Assembly (NCBI GenBank): GCA_000697665.1
Contig: KL197776.1
Coordinates: 1 to 64,000 of the forward strand
Source of the DNA: Jaapia argillacea MUCL 33604
Taxonomy: Eukaryota > Basidiomycota > Agaricomycetes > Jaapiales > Jaapiaceae
Direction: 5' to 3'
DNA: 64,000 nucleotides
Of the stretch, positions 22,580 through 36,100 are shown piece by piece. The position numbers and the translations under genes are program-made. How positions within the stretch are numbered: the stretch's first letter is position 1; each line of letters begins with the position of its first letter. The notes below the pieces were generated by a model. It saw nothing but the letters and a program-made list of their open reading frames with translations, was not told the origin of the DNA and did no database searches.

Positions 22580-24779
22580 TCAAGGCAAACAAAATTCGAC
22601 AAGCCCCGTTTCGCCAGATTCGCACATTCGCACGAATCGCAAGTCAGCACGGTTCCTATGGGACAATGTGGAGGGGCAGTTAGTCACTAGAACGTTGCAC
22701 GGATGAAATATTGTCCTTACCCGAGGTTGATGAAGTCGTCCAGCGTTCTTTCTTTGCCGTTGAAAGCGGCCATCATGTTCAAGTCGAGGTTGTATCCCCT
22801 GACCTTGCCAGCTCCATAATTAGGAAGGAGGGGTTCGGGAGCCTAAATTGTGGTAAGTCATCAAGATGCCTCGTGTCACATGTGCTACTCACCAGCTCCT
22901 GGTTTCCTGGCATATCCGTTCGGACAGCATGCTGGAGGACATAATCGTCTGTCCAACACATCAGAATATTGCGAAGGCAAAATAAATCTTTGGCACTCAC
23001 GGACTAGGATTCGACTAGTCGCCTTCATGGCCTTCCGAATGTTACACAGAATCTTTATGCATTCAGCATCAGGCCAGTCATGGCTGGGGCACCAGATTTG
23101 TAAGCCCCCATTATCGCTGTGCCGAAGAAATCCACTTACAGTACATGGCTCAACTGAAAGTTGAACATCAGATATTATCGAGTGGATGCGACAAAATGTG
23201 GCGAGCTCACATAGTAGATGTCACAATCTTTTACTGGGACACCATTGAAGAAATCGAGGGGAACAAACGCTACTCTGTCCTCCTTGACGACTTCCGGGTA
23301 CTCCTTTGTCCAAAGCTGAAGAGAACCCTCGGTTGAGCCGTTTCGAAGTCCAAACGGTGAACTGTAGCCTCCAGATCTTGCACGACGACCATCAACTGTG
23401 GCGATGCCTTGACCAACTCAAGAGTGCGGTGCCCATTTCCACCACCGACGTCACAAATCAGAGTGTCCTTTGGCAATTCCGACCAAGGGTAGGCTACACG
23501 GGGCGGAATCAGAATGCCGAAACGTTGACTCGCGACTTAAAACCTACCTTTCACGAGGGCCGTCTTGCCAGTCACTCGTCCCCATCCAACCATAGCCTTG
23601 TTGAAACGCTGCCGGTGATACAATGTTAACCGAGGAAAAGGAAAACGGCAAGGGCTCCGCTCACGTCTCCATGTTCCTTCTATTTTGAATCATTGATTAG
23701 AATGTGGTCTATATGCGGTCAACGGAATGAAACATACATGTTTCGTGTAATAATCGAAAACTCCGCATCCCAAAACACGAGGGAAGGCTGCTTTGTCGGG
23801 GCTTTGAGAATGGCCAACTTCGAGATCTTGGAGAGTGTCAGCCAAATATGTTCCAGCTTTCATACATTCATCCGTGCTGTTCAATCATGACAAGTGAGAA
23901 CAATATATCTGATTGAATCGGGTGAGGACGTACACATGTCCAACATAACTTCCCACGGGATCGCTCGAAAGCAGTTTCATGCTCAATCGATTATTGGCAA
24001 AAACATTGGGTTTTACTGTGAAAATTCGAGTGCGCGTAGATCAGATCAATGAAACTCTTGGGAGCAAGTGGCCGATCAGAATCACCTTCACAGTAACAGT
24101 GGACGGTAGCCAACCGACGCAAGACACGGCTGAGCTTGTCAGCTTCCAGGCCCGACAGAAGAGAGAGGTCGGAGACATGCAAGCCATCCGGCTTATCCAA
24201 TAGATAATCTGAGATCTTGGCACTTGTCACGATCTGCAGGCAAGCCGATTCCTCGTACTAAAAAACATGGATGAGATCATATGCCAAGGGAGAGAGCGGT
24301 GTACTTGCACGACAAGCGCTCTATCAATAATTGAAGGAGGGTAGACGAATTAGATGACGATGACAACACAAGCAAAAAGAACCGACATTTATCATGGTGT
24401 GTCCGGGACCAGCAACTGTCGCGCACAATTGTGCGCACGCTCCTTCGATGACTTGGATGGCCTTGGTAAATGTTGGGCTCGCCTGGTCGGGAGTATCAAA
24501 CGGCCCAGGAAGAGTCGAGCTCAACGCTGGAACTCGATGTCCGATGGCGTTGTACTCTGAGATGACAGTGCCAACGGCTGATGTGATGAGGCTCAAAAGG
24601 TCGGTCAGGTGGGCAGTATCGATCCCCGTTGCGTCGAAGGGGGGATTTGGGAGAGGCCTGGTGGTAAAAGATGTGATGGAATCTTCTGATAGGGTGGAGG
24701 GCTTGATGAGTTTGTCGATAACTGTAGACTTCGGGTGTGCATGAGACTCGCCATTCGTTTGGTGGATTACAGTAGGCAT
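22580..24779 (-). CDS. SAM-dependent O-methyltransferase
   Basis: Multi-exon gene starting MPTVIHQTNGESHAHPKSTV at 24779. An N-terminal dimerisation-like helical part includes ISDYLLDKPDGLHVSDLSLL and SGLEADKLSRVLRRLAT (a winged-helix type). The SAM-binding motif I is LICDVGGGNGHRTLELVKAS (about 23400-23475), followed by the acidic loop VVQDLE. After further introns comes LHDWPDAECIKILCNIRKAM, where the His next to Asp-Trp is the usual catalytic base of plant/fungal small-molecule O-methyltransferases. The C terminus, after an intron, reads NRADLRFVRMCESGETGLVE, stop at 22580-22582. It would methylate a hydroxyl on an unknown aromatic or polyketide-like metabolite. It lies on the same strand as the P450 at 26395. 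Confidence 0.85.
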
Positions 24780-26394
24780 CGTGTGCGACGAGGGTGCGTC
24801 TAGTAAGGGAATTACCAGGTCTTATATATCTTTCTTGAGCCCCAGAGCGGCTCGTAGAGACACTAAATTTATATCAGAACAAATCCCGATGGATACTGAA
24901 GGGATAAGAATTCAATACTCACCTGCATCGATGACTCTATCTCAGCCAGCTGCTTCTTTGAAGGGTTGCTCAGCGCCGTAACGGAATACTCACTCCAGTG
25001 ACGGCACTCAGACATGGATGATTGTTTGATACCCAGACATCAAACTCGGAGGAATGGATCCGGGCCCCTTTGAAGGTTGCTGCCATTATAAGCCGTATTG
25101 CACGCCGAATTTCAAGTTTCGCGATGAAAAAAACTTCATGCGTGGTTTGAAGTGAGGTAATCAAATCAGAGTAAAAATCAGAACAGGAGCGGAAGGGGAT
25201 GATACGGAGGCAGCTTTGCGGCAACAAACACGACGGAAGCAGGACAGTCGTGGTGGCTGTGTGACTGTGTGACCCGTCTGTCTCTCTTCCTCCCACTCAC
25301 ATAATTGTACGTTCTCATATAGATACAAGATTGTGGCGAATTCTCTGGGGATTATATCCCTGCGGGTTGAAGTAATTATCGTAAGCTGCCGTGTAGTCTT
25401 GATCGGTCTTTGTTGATTTGGAGGCCCCTCTTATCGTCGTACTGGGGTATATGACACTCGAAATCCCTAGCACAGGGCCCCCGATTGACTTCCTAAAGCC
25501 CACTGCCAATTGATTGTGTGCGTTAAAGGCGCCAAACCGAAATTTAACGTGTGGGTACCACCAAAGCATTCATTCTTCCACTCCCCAAGACTTCTATGGC
25601 TTGTAATCTTCGCCAATCTGATGAGTAGTCCTCCTTTTTTTCCCTTTACCCGTGGCTGAGTGCATTTCTGGGCCTCCAGTACATTGGTACCACCATCATT
25701 CCCCGAGAATGACTGCCTCCGCACGCCAGATTGAGTCAAAAGGAGCTTCGACGAAGTGTGTTCACGACTGTCGACATTAGCCTGCCAATCAGGAGGGTCG
25801 TCTCTGTAATGTTGCCACAGTACTGAATCAGTGTTTCCCTGTGGTGGAAACTCTCCAGCGATAACCGAGAGACGAGATAGCAACACTCAACTACCCGAGG
25901 ACCAAGGATCCCTACGTTGTTAGCTCGTCAAGCTCAGAAAACTCAACTCCAACGCTGAAATGAAGGGGATCCTCGATCGGTCCCCTACTGAGTCACCGAG
26001 ATCACACGAAGAATGGCACTTCCCAGACCTTGAAGCTACACACGACTTCAAGGGACTACCAGGAACTCTCTCGCCCACGGACGGTTCACGATCACCTCAT
26101 TCCGCCTTAGTTTCGGAGCCGCTGACTCCGTCGTTCCGACAATTCCTCGGGACTCAATTCAAAGTAACCAAGTTCGTATTCACGTACAGTGGAGAACTTG
26201 CTAACGGTACTCCGTCCGGTGTTACGGTCGACATCATCGGTCCTTCGCCAGACTATCGTCGAAAGCACTCGTAATCATTTCTACTCGTTTCTCTGACCTG
26301 GGAACTATCCTCACGGGGAACTCGTCCGGTTTGCTACAACGAAGAGTCGTGGAGTTTTGATCAGTATTCTCTCACTGGTCCAAAAGGATATCCA
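24780..26394. other. Intergenic, no supported gene
   Basis: About 1.6 kb between the methyltransferase promoter and the P450 3' end. Open frames occur on both strands (for example 25960-26274 plus, beginning MKGILDRSPTESPRSHEEWH, rich in Ser/Pro), but none has a recognised domain or splice support. Confidence 0.45.
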
Positions 26395-28349
26395 CTAGAC
26401 GCACCATGTAATACCCGTGGTGCACTTCGTTAAGTCTGGGAGGATAGGCTGACCAGCCTCATCGAAAACGGGTAGAATGTCATATGCCCAGATCAGGCGT
26501 GTTAGGGCAATCCAAACAGATTTTGCGCCGAGGTGTCTTCCAGGACAAAGTCTAGAGCAATAATGAATCGACTATGACCCCCCACAAGCCCGGATTACGC
26601 ACCGTCTTCCGAATCCCTGCGCAAAATTGATTTAATTAGTAAAGATGTGGTAACTGCTCAAGATGTAGACTCACGAACAACCAGTGGCCCTCTGAGAGCA
26701 GCTCAAACGTTGGCACACCCTCCGTCAGATAACGAGTGGGATCAAATACATGATGACGGGGGAAGGTCTGATAAGAAGAATTAGGTAGGACAAGTAGGAC
26801 TTGGACCAATGCAGCTTGGGCTGTTATACCAACGTACTTCTTCATCGTGATGCATTCCCCAAACATTCGGTATGACAGTTGAACCTCCCTTGATCAAATA
26901 TCCCTGATAAACGTCATCCTTTTCCAGTGCCTAGGGTGTCTTCAGATCAGGGCTTGCGTAAATCCAACGGCAATTCACTTACGTGCGGAAGACATGTCGG
27001 TACCAACGGTGCCCATCTGAATACCTCCCTCGTCAAGGCCACGGAGTAAGGTAATGCTTTGAAATCGTCGAAACCAGGAATATGATCATCTCCCACAATT
27101 GAATCCAGCTCCCTTTGTGCTGCTTTGACTGGTTCAGGGTACAAGAGCGTCGCGGCGAAGAGCCAGAGCAGCGAGTCCGACGTAGTGCCCGTCCCAGCCT
27201 CGAACGATGAACCTCCAACTTCCAAATACAAATCGAGGTTAATAACCGAGCAGGTGAAGAAATAACTGACGACCCACGATATGCGATGGCCATCTCATCA
27301 AGGTCGAGCTTGTGCTGCTGTTCCCAAAGACGGGAGATGAAACATTCGTGCGAATCACCAGACTCCATACGTTGTTTCACCTCTCTTACAAGCCGGCCGT
27401 ATAACTAGTTGTGTGTGTCAGTCATCCTCTACAATGAAGAATGAAGTGGAACGAACTTTGAATTCGTTCTCGTGTGTTCTCAGCGCATCTCTCCTCCAAG
27501 GCGCCAAAAAGTCCGGGAACCAATCTAGGAAAGGCCACCCATCCACCAGGTGCCTTCCTGGGGCCACCTCTGCTACAAAGTCGTCAATCACCTTGAGGAC
27601 ATCTTCTAGATCCTTGCTGCCGTCCTCAAGTTGCAACCCATACGTGAGTCGATAAATGAGAGAAGCCGAAAATCGCTGAGCATTCAAGAACGGTTGGTCT
27701 GGGTGCGTCAGCATGTCGGAGAGTAGTTTGAGAGAGGCCTGGTCTTGGTACACTTCGTATGCCCCCACGACTAGACGGACAGCGTAAGACTTGACGGAAG
27801 TATCGTTATAGCATAGGCCGGCGCACCTCGGGGTTGTAACATTCCATGGAACGCTGTTCGCTGACGCTTGAGCTCTGTTCCGTACTTGAGTAAACCAATC
27901 CGTCGATTTTGCGATTGATATTTCCCAGCATATATGGAAATGGGCCGGTCGGAGTAGATAGCAGATCGTTTTCCAAGCTTTAGGATGCGACGGCTTAATT
28001 CTTCCATTTGTCGTTAGCGTTCAGTAACAAACACTCACGAGTTCGTCGGCTTCAGCACCGCGGTTGATAACAACGACATCATCGGTGCCAACTACCAATC
28101 GTACTATGGGACCTAGCAGTCGAAGGGTCAATGTTGGCTACCTAAATTGTTACAGTCCCACCTACCAAACTTGTCACTTAAGGATTTGAAGTAAACCCAC
28201 TGTTGGTGCGGAGGGACCTGGAAGGTGTTCCCGACAAGGGGAAGACCAGGTGGACCGGGTAAGTACTTCTGGTTTGCCCGGGTCAATCTGGACAAGAGGA
28301 GCACGATAACGAAGAATGCGAAGGCGTATACTGGAGGTTCTAAGCCCAT
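26395..28349 (-). CDS. Cytochrome P450 monooxygenase
   Basis: Begins MGLEPPVYAFAFFVIVLLLS, a membrane anchor for the endoplasmic reticulum, then the Pro-rich hinge KYLPGPPGLPLVGN. The I-helix oxygen motif is FEAGTGTTSDSLLWLF, the K-helix ExxR is TREVFRWAP, and the PERF-like segment is FDPTRYLTEG. The haem loop FGFGRRLCPGRHLG is built from three exons: the piece ending WLF at 26675, a 14-base micro-exon at 26603-26616 (GFGR plus two bases of the next Arg codon) and the last exon 26395-26551, which supplies the rest of the loop including the haem-binding Cys. The end, ITWCV and stop, is a little shorter than usual. It would hydroxylate or oxidise a lipophilic metabolite; the neighbouring O-methyltransferase suggests a joint tailoring route, which is inference. 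No break seen. Confidence 0.87.
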
Positions 28350-28823
28350 ATTTCGGACTGAAAATCTTGACGTCGAGGTTGAAGAGTCAACGGGGGGACG
28401 ATACTTGGGAGCTCCTGAGATTTATCCACTTGAACGTTATCAAATGTGGCACCGAGGGAACAACTCGGACACTCGTGTACAGTCTTCTACTGCAAGATCG
28501 CAAGCCCACATGCCTCCGCGAAGTTTGAGCCATATCCTGAGCGGCCCGGACATCGGTACTGAACCTCGCACAGGTGAAGCTATCCTCACCACGGTGATGC
28601 CCAACCTGAACTCAGAGCTCGAGGCCTGAGTGAAAAGAACAGAGTCGTAGAAGGAGTAGCGAATGTTTGAGGATTCCAAGATCAGCAGGAGGATAAATGT
28701 ATGGACGGGGGCCTGTCCTCGAATATTGACGAAGTGATGAGATTCCGCTACTCAGAGACGAACTCGAGCAGCTCTGGTGTGCTTCAAGTCAGTGGAGGAA
28801 GAAGCATATGCAAGGCAGAGAAC
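28350..28823. other. P450 5' flank
   Basis: About 470 bp between the P450 start and the 3' end of the next minus-strand gene. No further feature recognised. Confidence 0.45.
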
Positions 28824-29500
28824 TCAGTGTCGAATAGCGTTGAGGAGTTGAGTCATCGAGAGCAATACAGAAGCACAGAATGAGATTCGCATCAAACCCA
28901 AACTATTCCTGGTCTCCTCACGTTCGTGCCTGGACTTCGGGAGGGGAGTAGTATTAGGCACAAGCCAAGCAATGACATTAGCATAGATACCTGGGCAAAC
29001 GACACAGTCCACCTATGATAAGAGGTGACCCTAGAACGGAGAGGACATGATTACGCACCGCAGACATGGCTTGGGAAGTTGATTTGCGGAACCCCTCCCA
29101 GTAAAGGGGGCACAGTAAGATTCCCAGACAGAGGGTTTTCGAACCCCACCGAAACCCTTCGCTCTCTCACACTGAGCCGTAACCTTCCAAAGTCTTCCCA
29201 CCCACGAGCTGAGATCCAAACGAGAAGCAGCAAAGGTGCAACGGAGATGCCGAGGAGCAAATTCAACCAGAAAAAAAATCAACGTGCCTGCGATAAAAAG
29301 TACGCGTCGAACCAATGCTTACCGATCAGAAATGTTGGGAACGATGGACTTATCTCAGTTGCGATGCAAGCTGCCAGGGGAGCCTCTTCACCATAATAGG
29401 TAGTCGCCGTGGATTCCTCACTGGGAACCGTGGTGAAATTCAAGTAACTAGTAGTTGACAGAGGCCGGACACATCCGTCGAGATCAAGTTCGTACAGCAT
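28824..29500 (-). CDS. Possible small membrane protein, unrecognised
   Basis: From the ATG at 29500 (MLYELDLDGCVRPLSTTSYL) an exon runs to a GTAAGC donor. The next exon holds a strong hydrophobic segment, NLLLGISVAPLLLLVWIS, but in the wrong frame by one base after a run of eight Ts near 29275; a longer T run would join them. Further GT...AG introns lead to a C-terminal SFCASVLLSMTQLLNAIRH and a stop at 28824. A homopolymer sequencing error or a real break are both possible. No family recognised. Confidence 0.35.
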
Positions 29501-30798
29501 CTGGCGAAGTAGTTTTGGATATTGTTGTGCAGCTGCAACATTGTCGAAGACCAACGGCGACAGGTAATCGCCACACAGAGCTGAGTTTCAAATTTCCAAG
29601 CCTTCGACCGTCGTTCTGTTATCCGCTCGCCTTACATTTACTTGAATGTCACCCTATATATGATCCTGTGGCCATTTTCGCCGAAGGAGCCAGGGGCCAC
29701 AACTGACTAGCTTGTCTGTTCTTAACTCAGAGCAGGGATTCTGGTCCAATCTCCATTCACCGACTCTCCGACCATTGAGCTCCGAGTCAGGACCGTGCGT
29801 GCCTGGGATAGCTCGGAGTCGTCCCTTTGATGTTTTCTGTGGGGGGGTCAATAACACGGAGATATAAGAACAATGTACGTCTCCTCTGATGATAGATCCT
29901 CTCATGCAAGAGCTTCCTCGTTGACGTGTTCCTTGCTCTCAGTATCTTCCTTCGGTTCGGGAACACATGTCAGAACTGCCCAGAGCTTCTGATAGTTGGG
30001 CTGTTGGATGTGGGAGACAGCCGGTATAGTTGGAGAAGAGCCTTGATCGGAGGGAGAGGGTTGGCTTAGAGGTACTAGTTGGAATGCGCTTCGGCCGTGG
30101 TTGTTCGGTATCAGGTACTATCACCCAACTGCCCTTCTTGCTAGTCTGGCCCGCCTCTCATATATCTCCTTGTCTACGTGAGCACGAAGAGTAAATACCG
30201 TCCAAGGCTTCGATTCCACTCCCCGCGGGATATGTCTCTTGGGAAGATGTCATGGAATTCTGGCTGTCCTCCCGTCCTCTGCATTGTTGGACGATATCAC
30301 CTAGGGCTCTTTGTTTCTGAGGGCGGACACCTGTATTCGTTTGAATAGCAACTTGACTCTACAGTAGAGAAACCGTTGTTCCCCAGGTCTGGTCTGATGG
30401 ACGCGATGATCACGGTTTGATAGGACATTCTCGAATGACATCGTTTCATTAGTGATGCATTGATGCACGATGAGATGTACCCTCAAACTCAGTTAACGTC
30501 ACTGCCGGACTTATCGAAGGTTACGATGTGTAGCACTTGTTACCATCCACCTGTTCATCAGGGAACGATAGATTGAAGTGACAAATTTATGGGCGACATG
30601 CTGTGTAAAAGATAGGGATTTGCGCAAGTTGCAAGTTTTGATCCAGTGTACGAACATCGACCAGAGGACAAAAAGCGAAAAACGAAGCAATTCGCCCAAA
30701 CTAGAATAATTATCCATTGGTGTTAGGGTAGTATACCTCACAGCCCGTGTCGGTACGACGAAGAAAACGAGAAAAAGGTAGCAAAAAAAAGCAGTCTC
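29501..30798. other. Intergenic, nothing firm
   Basis: About 1.3 kb. Short Ser/Pro-rich open frames exist on the minus strand (for example 29939-30124), but I see no domain, and no tRNA or repeat. Confidence 0.4.
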
Positions 30799-32571
30799 TC
30801 AACGAGTTGTCGGCAATCCAAGCACAGCGGCAATCAAGCCCTGCAAATCAGCACGGGGATCTATACCAGCCTCCTCACTCCTAATTCTCACCTCTTCCGA
30901 GGACGTCCACGTCGGTAGTGGTTCTGTGGGCTTTGTGTGGCGCCAATACGCAACGAATACCGACATCTCGGGTCGCAACTGACAGGCCTTGCTGTGTGAG
31001 CTCAAGCTCACGAGCATTGTCGCATACGAAAGTCGGTATAAGAGATGGAGATCATCATCCGAGGCTCCCAAATTGTATACTTCTCGGTTGAGGCCATTGT
31101 CTTGATGCTCCATATGTTTCCTGAGCCAATCTTGGATCAAGCTGTGATTCGAATCCGCCGAGAGAAGCGCAAGTTCCGTCGCAACGTCGACGTAGGGGGG
31201 GCCCGATCCCGAGTACGCTGCCTCCATCTCGCGCTTGTAGTAACTCCGCAAGACTTTCGAAGGTCGAGGCTATTCTCCTCCAGCATTTTCGTGTTCAAAA
31301 CCAATATAAAATTCCAGGGTTCCAATCCTTTATTCCGTCCAAGAATTCCATGAGCGAGACACATGGCTCGACCGTTGTGACCCGACTCCGTGAGAGGTTG
31401 CGAAGTCAGTAGTCTTTGCGGGACACTCAAGACTCCTCGACTGACTCGTGGAGCGAAGCCTAAGTCTGGACCCCAGAAAAGTGACGCGTTTTTGCCGGGT
31501 ACGACAGGTGCATAGATGCCTGGAGGGGAGGAGTCCGGGCAAAAGTCGCTGTCTTGGGTGTCTCCGATATCTCGACAACTTCATAGTGTTCGCTTTCAGA
31601 AGGGATAGAATCCTCTCGAGACGGCGATGGCGTATCACCTAGCATCTCCTGGAAGGAAGATGTCGGTGCGGGCTCAATGGGGAGGGAGGGATTGACGGGA
31701 TCAATCTTATCGACGGAGGTGGATGGTAAAGCAGGTTTGAAAGGTCTAGTGGGGTGGACGGCCGAGGAAGACGTTGTCGATGATGGATGTTGCGAAAAAG
31801 GCTTCTCTGACTTTGCGTGAAGAGCTTTCAAGATGTCTGTGGGATCGTGAAGGATGAGGTTGGATTTCAAAATGGGAAGACGGATGTCGACAGGGTGAGC
31901 CCTCAGGATAGGTGCCTGGAGATCCATTTCTTGCCAGGAACTGGCAATATGTGGGACATGAGCAGGATCAATTCCAGTACGACTAGGACCCGTCCACGCA
32001 GCCCATCGATTCGAGCAGTAATGTCGATTACGCCATGCAGGCAATGCGTAACGGAAGACGGCGAGGAAAGATGCAGTTGAAAGGAGGAGGATTCCAAGTG
32101 AATCGTTGGTATTTCCTGGAGATTGGCTTGTGAAAAGACCCTTCTCGAAATAAATGTCGGGTACGCACCGGCGAGGAAGGAGGTGATCATAGATCACAAG
32201 GAAGCGACAAGTGCGCCTGCTATTCCAGTCCACCAATAGTGCTCACGGCGCCCCAAACTAAACCTGACCGTCCACATCCCTTCACTCTCACAGATATCCG
32301 TGAGCGTAGTGATAGCGCCCTGAACAAGCGAAACGATGACTGCGATGATCGTCGCTGTCCAGAACACCGCATTACGCTGGTTATCATCAATTCCACTGGA
32401 GAGGATGGCACCGGGGTAGAAGGAAGGAGAAGGGTGACGATCTGAGGGCGTTGAAGCTATGACGGCTGTATCTGATGCATGCTGTCCATGAGGCAGAGCG
32501 TGTGAAACAGTTGCCGTGGCAAGAAGTGTAAAGACGAAATCCACCAACGTGTGCATCGGCCTCCTCATCAT
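30799..32571 (-). CDS. Putative secretory-pathway membrane protein, unrecognised
   Basis: Starts MMRRPMHTLVDFVFTLLATA, TVSHALPHG, a good signal peptide. A transmembrane segment (VFWTATIIAVIVSLVQGAIT) follows, and after an intron in 32.1-32.2 kb a second (LGILLLSTASFLAVFRYALP). Then comes a long Pro/Ser/Thr-rich, probably cytoplasmic stretch (about 31.5-31.9 kb), and after at least one more intron a helical C-terminal part (SYYKREMEAAYSGSGPPYVD, LHLLYRLSYATMLVSLS) ending AAVLGLPTTR at 30799. Exact splice sites are not settled. I cannot name the family; the layout suggests a multi-pass membrane protein of unknown role. Confidence 0.5.
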
Positions 32572-33129
32572 GGCAAAGAAATAACTCGTGGAGGGTAGTA
32601 GAATGCTTTGAATACATGGTGTCCCTTATAACATGCACAAGTGAACGACTGCTGCGGTCAAGGCGAGGGATGTGAAGTGAGCGGTCAATGTGAGGTGAAA
32701 CGTTCGTCTTGGCGCTGATCTGAGCGGCTGCCCTTGAATGGGAAAGTCCTCGCAGGCTGTAGATATGATTGGGGTGTTCATTCACGACGGGTGAACGAAA
32801 GTGGAGAGGAAGATCAATAGTCTTGTTCCCGAGCCTACGAACTCAATACGCCAAGAACCGGTTGCTATGAGCGATTCCTCCTCTATGTATCCACGGTAAG
32901 CACGCGCAAGAGATTTTCAACCTTGCCCGTACGGTTTAGCGCTCGCGGGATGCAGTTGAGGGGTAGTTCCATCCTCGGCGCTACGTGGGTTCGGGAAAAG
33001 TTCGAAGATCGGAATTTGTGCGGTACACTTTCGCGGATATGCGGCCAGCTATGTGTCCGTCATAGCAACGATGATACGAATCAGGAGGGCTTAGTATCGA
33101 GGTGACGGTACGGTCCACAGGGATGAAGG
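32572..33129. other. 5' flank of the membrane protein gene
   Basis: No gene recognised; leads into the tandem repeat array. Confidence 0.4.
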
Positions 33130-36100
33130 ACCACTCACCCAGAGAGCTTCAGGTACTGCCAAGATCTGCACGTCCCGATGAGGAGGGTCGTGTCGGATCG
33201 GGCTGGGTCGAGGCGGGGTTCGTTATCGATGACATGAAACAAAGTTTGTTCTAAACAGAATGGTATGAGTACCTTCGCCATATCCAACCAACAGCAAGGT
33301 TCCGTCCTGGAATCTCTGCCAGCGACTTTGGAACAAGCCAACAGGCAATGAGGAACAGCTCCGAAGGTATTACCTCTGACTACAACCATAGTAAATACGT
33401 CCCTGATGCGCGAGAGGTGGGAGGACCACAGGAGCACGACCACCGTTTGAACGAGACCGCAATAGTTCAAATATTGGTGACACCAGAGCGACATCATTCA
33501 CTGGACACTGTAAATGAAAACCTGCCCACCGAAGCAACACAGCGATATTCGGGTAACTGCTGAACCGTTCCCGATCCTGTCATGTTGGTATGGATGTGGG
33601 AGTGACACGCTTCCATCTTGGCGACGTAGGAGGTAAATCGGATCTTTTGATCACTTTGGGCACTTCGTGAGAGGTTTGAACCGGGTCGATGGGGGAGGCG
33701 CTCGAGAAGTTGTCTCATTTGGGGTGGTTAAGCCGGCGAGATTGACGAGGCGCTCAAGAAGCCAGGCTAGGAGCAGGGATTTTTGCCTGCGAGTCTGATA
33801 AGCGCCAAAGAAGGTTTGGTTATCGATCCAATGTCGATGGAGGCAGAACTTTGTAGCGGGGAGCGCTGAACAAGCTTGTAACGTCGCACTAACTTGATTA
33901 AGAAATCGACTCGGAAATGCGATGACATGAGAATGCCAGTGTCCTTTGAGAGGGATAGGGGCTAAGTTCGTCCGAAACAACGAAAGCCGAACTGGAAGGG
34001 TTATGAGTTAGGGAGATAATACGAATGATGTACCTCACCTTCGCAACATCAAACCAACAACAACGCTCCGCTCCGAAATCCCTGCCGACAACTTTGGGAA
34101 CAAGGTGAGTGTCTAACATACCATGAGGAACAGCTCGGCGACAAACGTGGTGGGTATGGCCTATGGGGAGAGCACGATCGTCATCACCCTTTAGATGGAA
34201 CCTCAACGGTTGAAAATTTGAGGCTGCGAGAACCTTCGTGGCTCCATTATGTTGGTATGGATTTGGAAGTGCCATGTTTCCATTTTGGCGACGGAGGATG
34301 TAACTCGGAGCTTTCTATCACTTGGGGGGTTAAACCGGCGGTATTGGCGAGGCGCTCAAGAAGGCAGGTTAGGATTTTGCCAGTGAGTCTGATAAGCGCT
34401 GAAGAAGGTTTGGCTATCAATCCAAACCAAGGCAGAGCTTGGAGCGAAGGCAGAGCTTGGAGCGAGTGGTCGGAGCGCTGAACAAGCAGGGAATGTCGCA
34501 CCAACTTGATTATGAAATCGAGATACGATGACATGAGAACTCTCCGCCAGTGCCCCTTGAGACGGATAGGGTGACTAGGTTTGTCCGAAACAACGAAAGC
34601 CGACTGGAAGGGTATGAGTCAGGGATGCTACGAATGATGTGCCTCACTCGCCTTCACAACGTCAAACCAACAACAGCGCTCCAGAAACCCCTGCCGGAAA
34701 CTTTGGGAACAAGGTCAGTATCTAACACACCATAAGGAACTGCTTCGACGACGAATGTGGTGAGTACCCGCTATGTAAGGGGAGAATACGATCACGGAAC
34801 CTCAACGGTTAAAAAAATTGAGGCGACGAGTGCCTTCGTGATTGGTATGGACTTGGGCGTGCCATGTTCCTACCCGGGCGGCAAAGGAGGTAGATCGAAG
34901 TTTTCCATCGCTTTGGGGTAACCGGCGAATTTGGCGAGGCGCCCAAGAAGACAGGCTAGGAGCGAGGATTTTTGCCTGAGAGTCGGATGAGCGGCAAGGA
35001 AGACCCAGATATCGACCCAAATTCGATGAAGGCAGAACTCCCTGTCAGTTCCCCGTGAGGGGGATAGGGGGACTGAGTTTGATCGAAACAACGAAAGCAG
35101 AACTGGAATGGTATCAGTTGCGGAGATACTACGAAGTATGTACCTCACTCGCCTTCACAATGTCAACTGACAAGAACGCTCCGCCCCAAAAATTCCTGAC
35201 AGCGACTTTAGGAACAAGGCGAGTGTCTAACATACTCACAAACATGGCGAGTTACCCCTAGGGAGGGAGAATGCGATCACCATTCGAATGGAACCTCGAC
35301 GGTTAAAACATTGAAGCTACCAAAACCTCCGTGATTCCGTTGTTTTGGTACGGATTTGGGAGCGACATGGCTCGACCCTGGCGACGGAGGATGTAGCTCG
35401 GAGCTCCCTATCACTTGGAGGTAAACCGGTGGGGTTGGCGAGGCGCTCGAGAAGCCAATAGGAGCAAGAATCTTTGCCCGCGAGTCTGATAAGCGCCGAA
35501 GAAGGTTTGGTTGTCAATCCAAGGTTGAAGAAGGCAGAACTTTGTAGCGGGTGGTCTTTACCATGAATCGAAATACGAGGACATGAAAACTTTTCCCTTG
35601 AGACGAATAGGGGAACTAAGTTCGTCCGAAACAGCGAAAGCCGAACTGGAGGGTATGAGCTTGGGGGATACTATGGATAATGTACCCCACCTTCAGTGTA
35701 CCAAACCCTCAAACAACACTCCACTCCGAAATCCCCGCCAGCAACTTTAGGGAACAAGGTGAGTGTCTGAAAGACGATGAAGAACGGGTTCGACTACAAA
35801 CTTGGTGGGTATACCCTATGGGGAGAGTACGATCATATCACCCGTTGAATGGAACCCCATCGGTCGAAACATTGAGTGCAAGAATCTTCGTGATTCCATT
35901 ATGTTGGTATGGGTTCGGGGGTGACATATTTCCATTTTCGCGGGAGGAGGTAGCTCGGAGTTTCCCATTATTTGGGGGATTGGACCAGCGAGATTGTCGA
36001 TGCGCTCAAGAAGCCAGGCTAGGAGCAGGGATTTTACCTGCGAGACTGATGAGCACCAAGGAAGGTTTGGTTGTCGGCCCAAGCTTGATGAAGGCAGACA

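Noticed and set aside
25467-25886. Minus-strand 139-codon open frame in the spacer next to the P450
   Set aside because: Composition is not protein-like and no family motif is present.
25960-26274. Plus-strand 104-codon open frame with Ser/Pro-rich start
   Set aside because: No domain, no splice partners and no similarity to other parts of the window; chance is a sufficient explanation.
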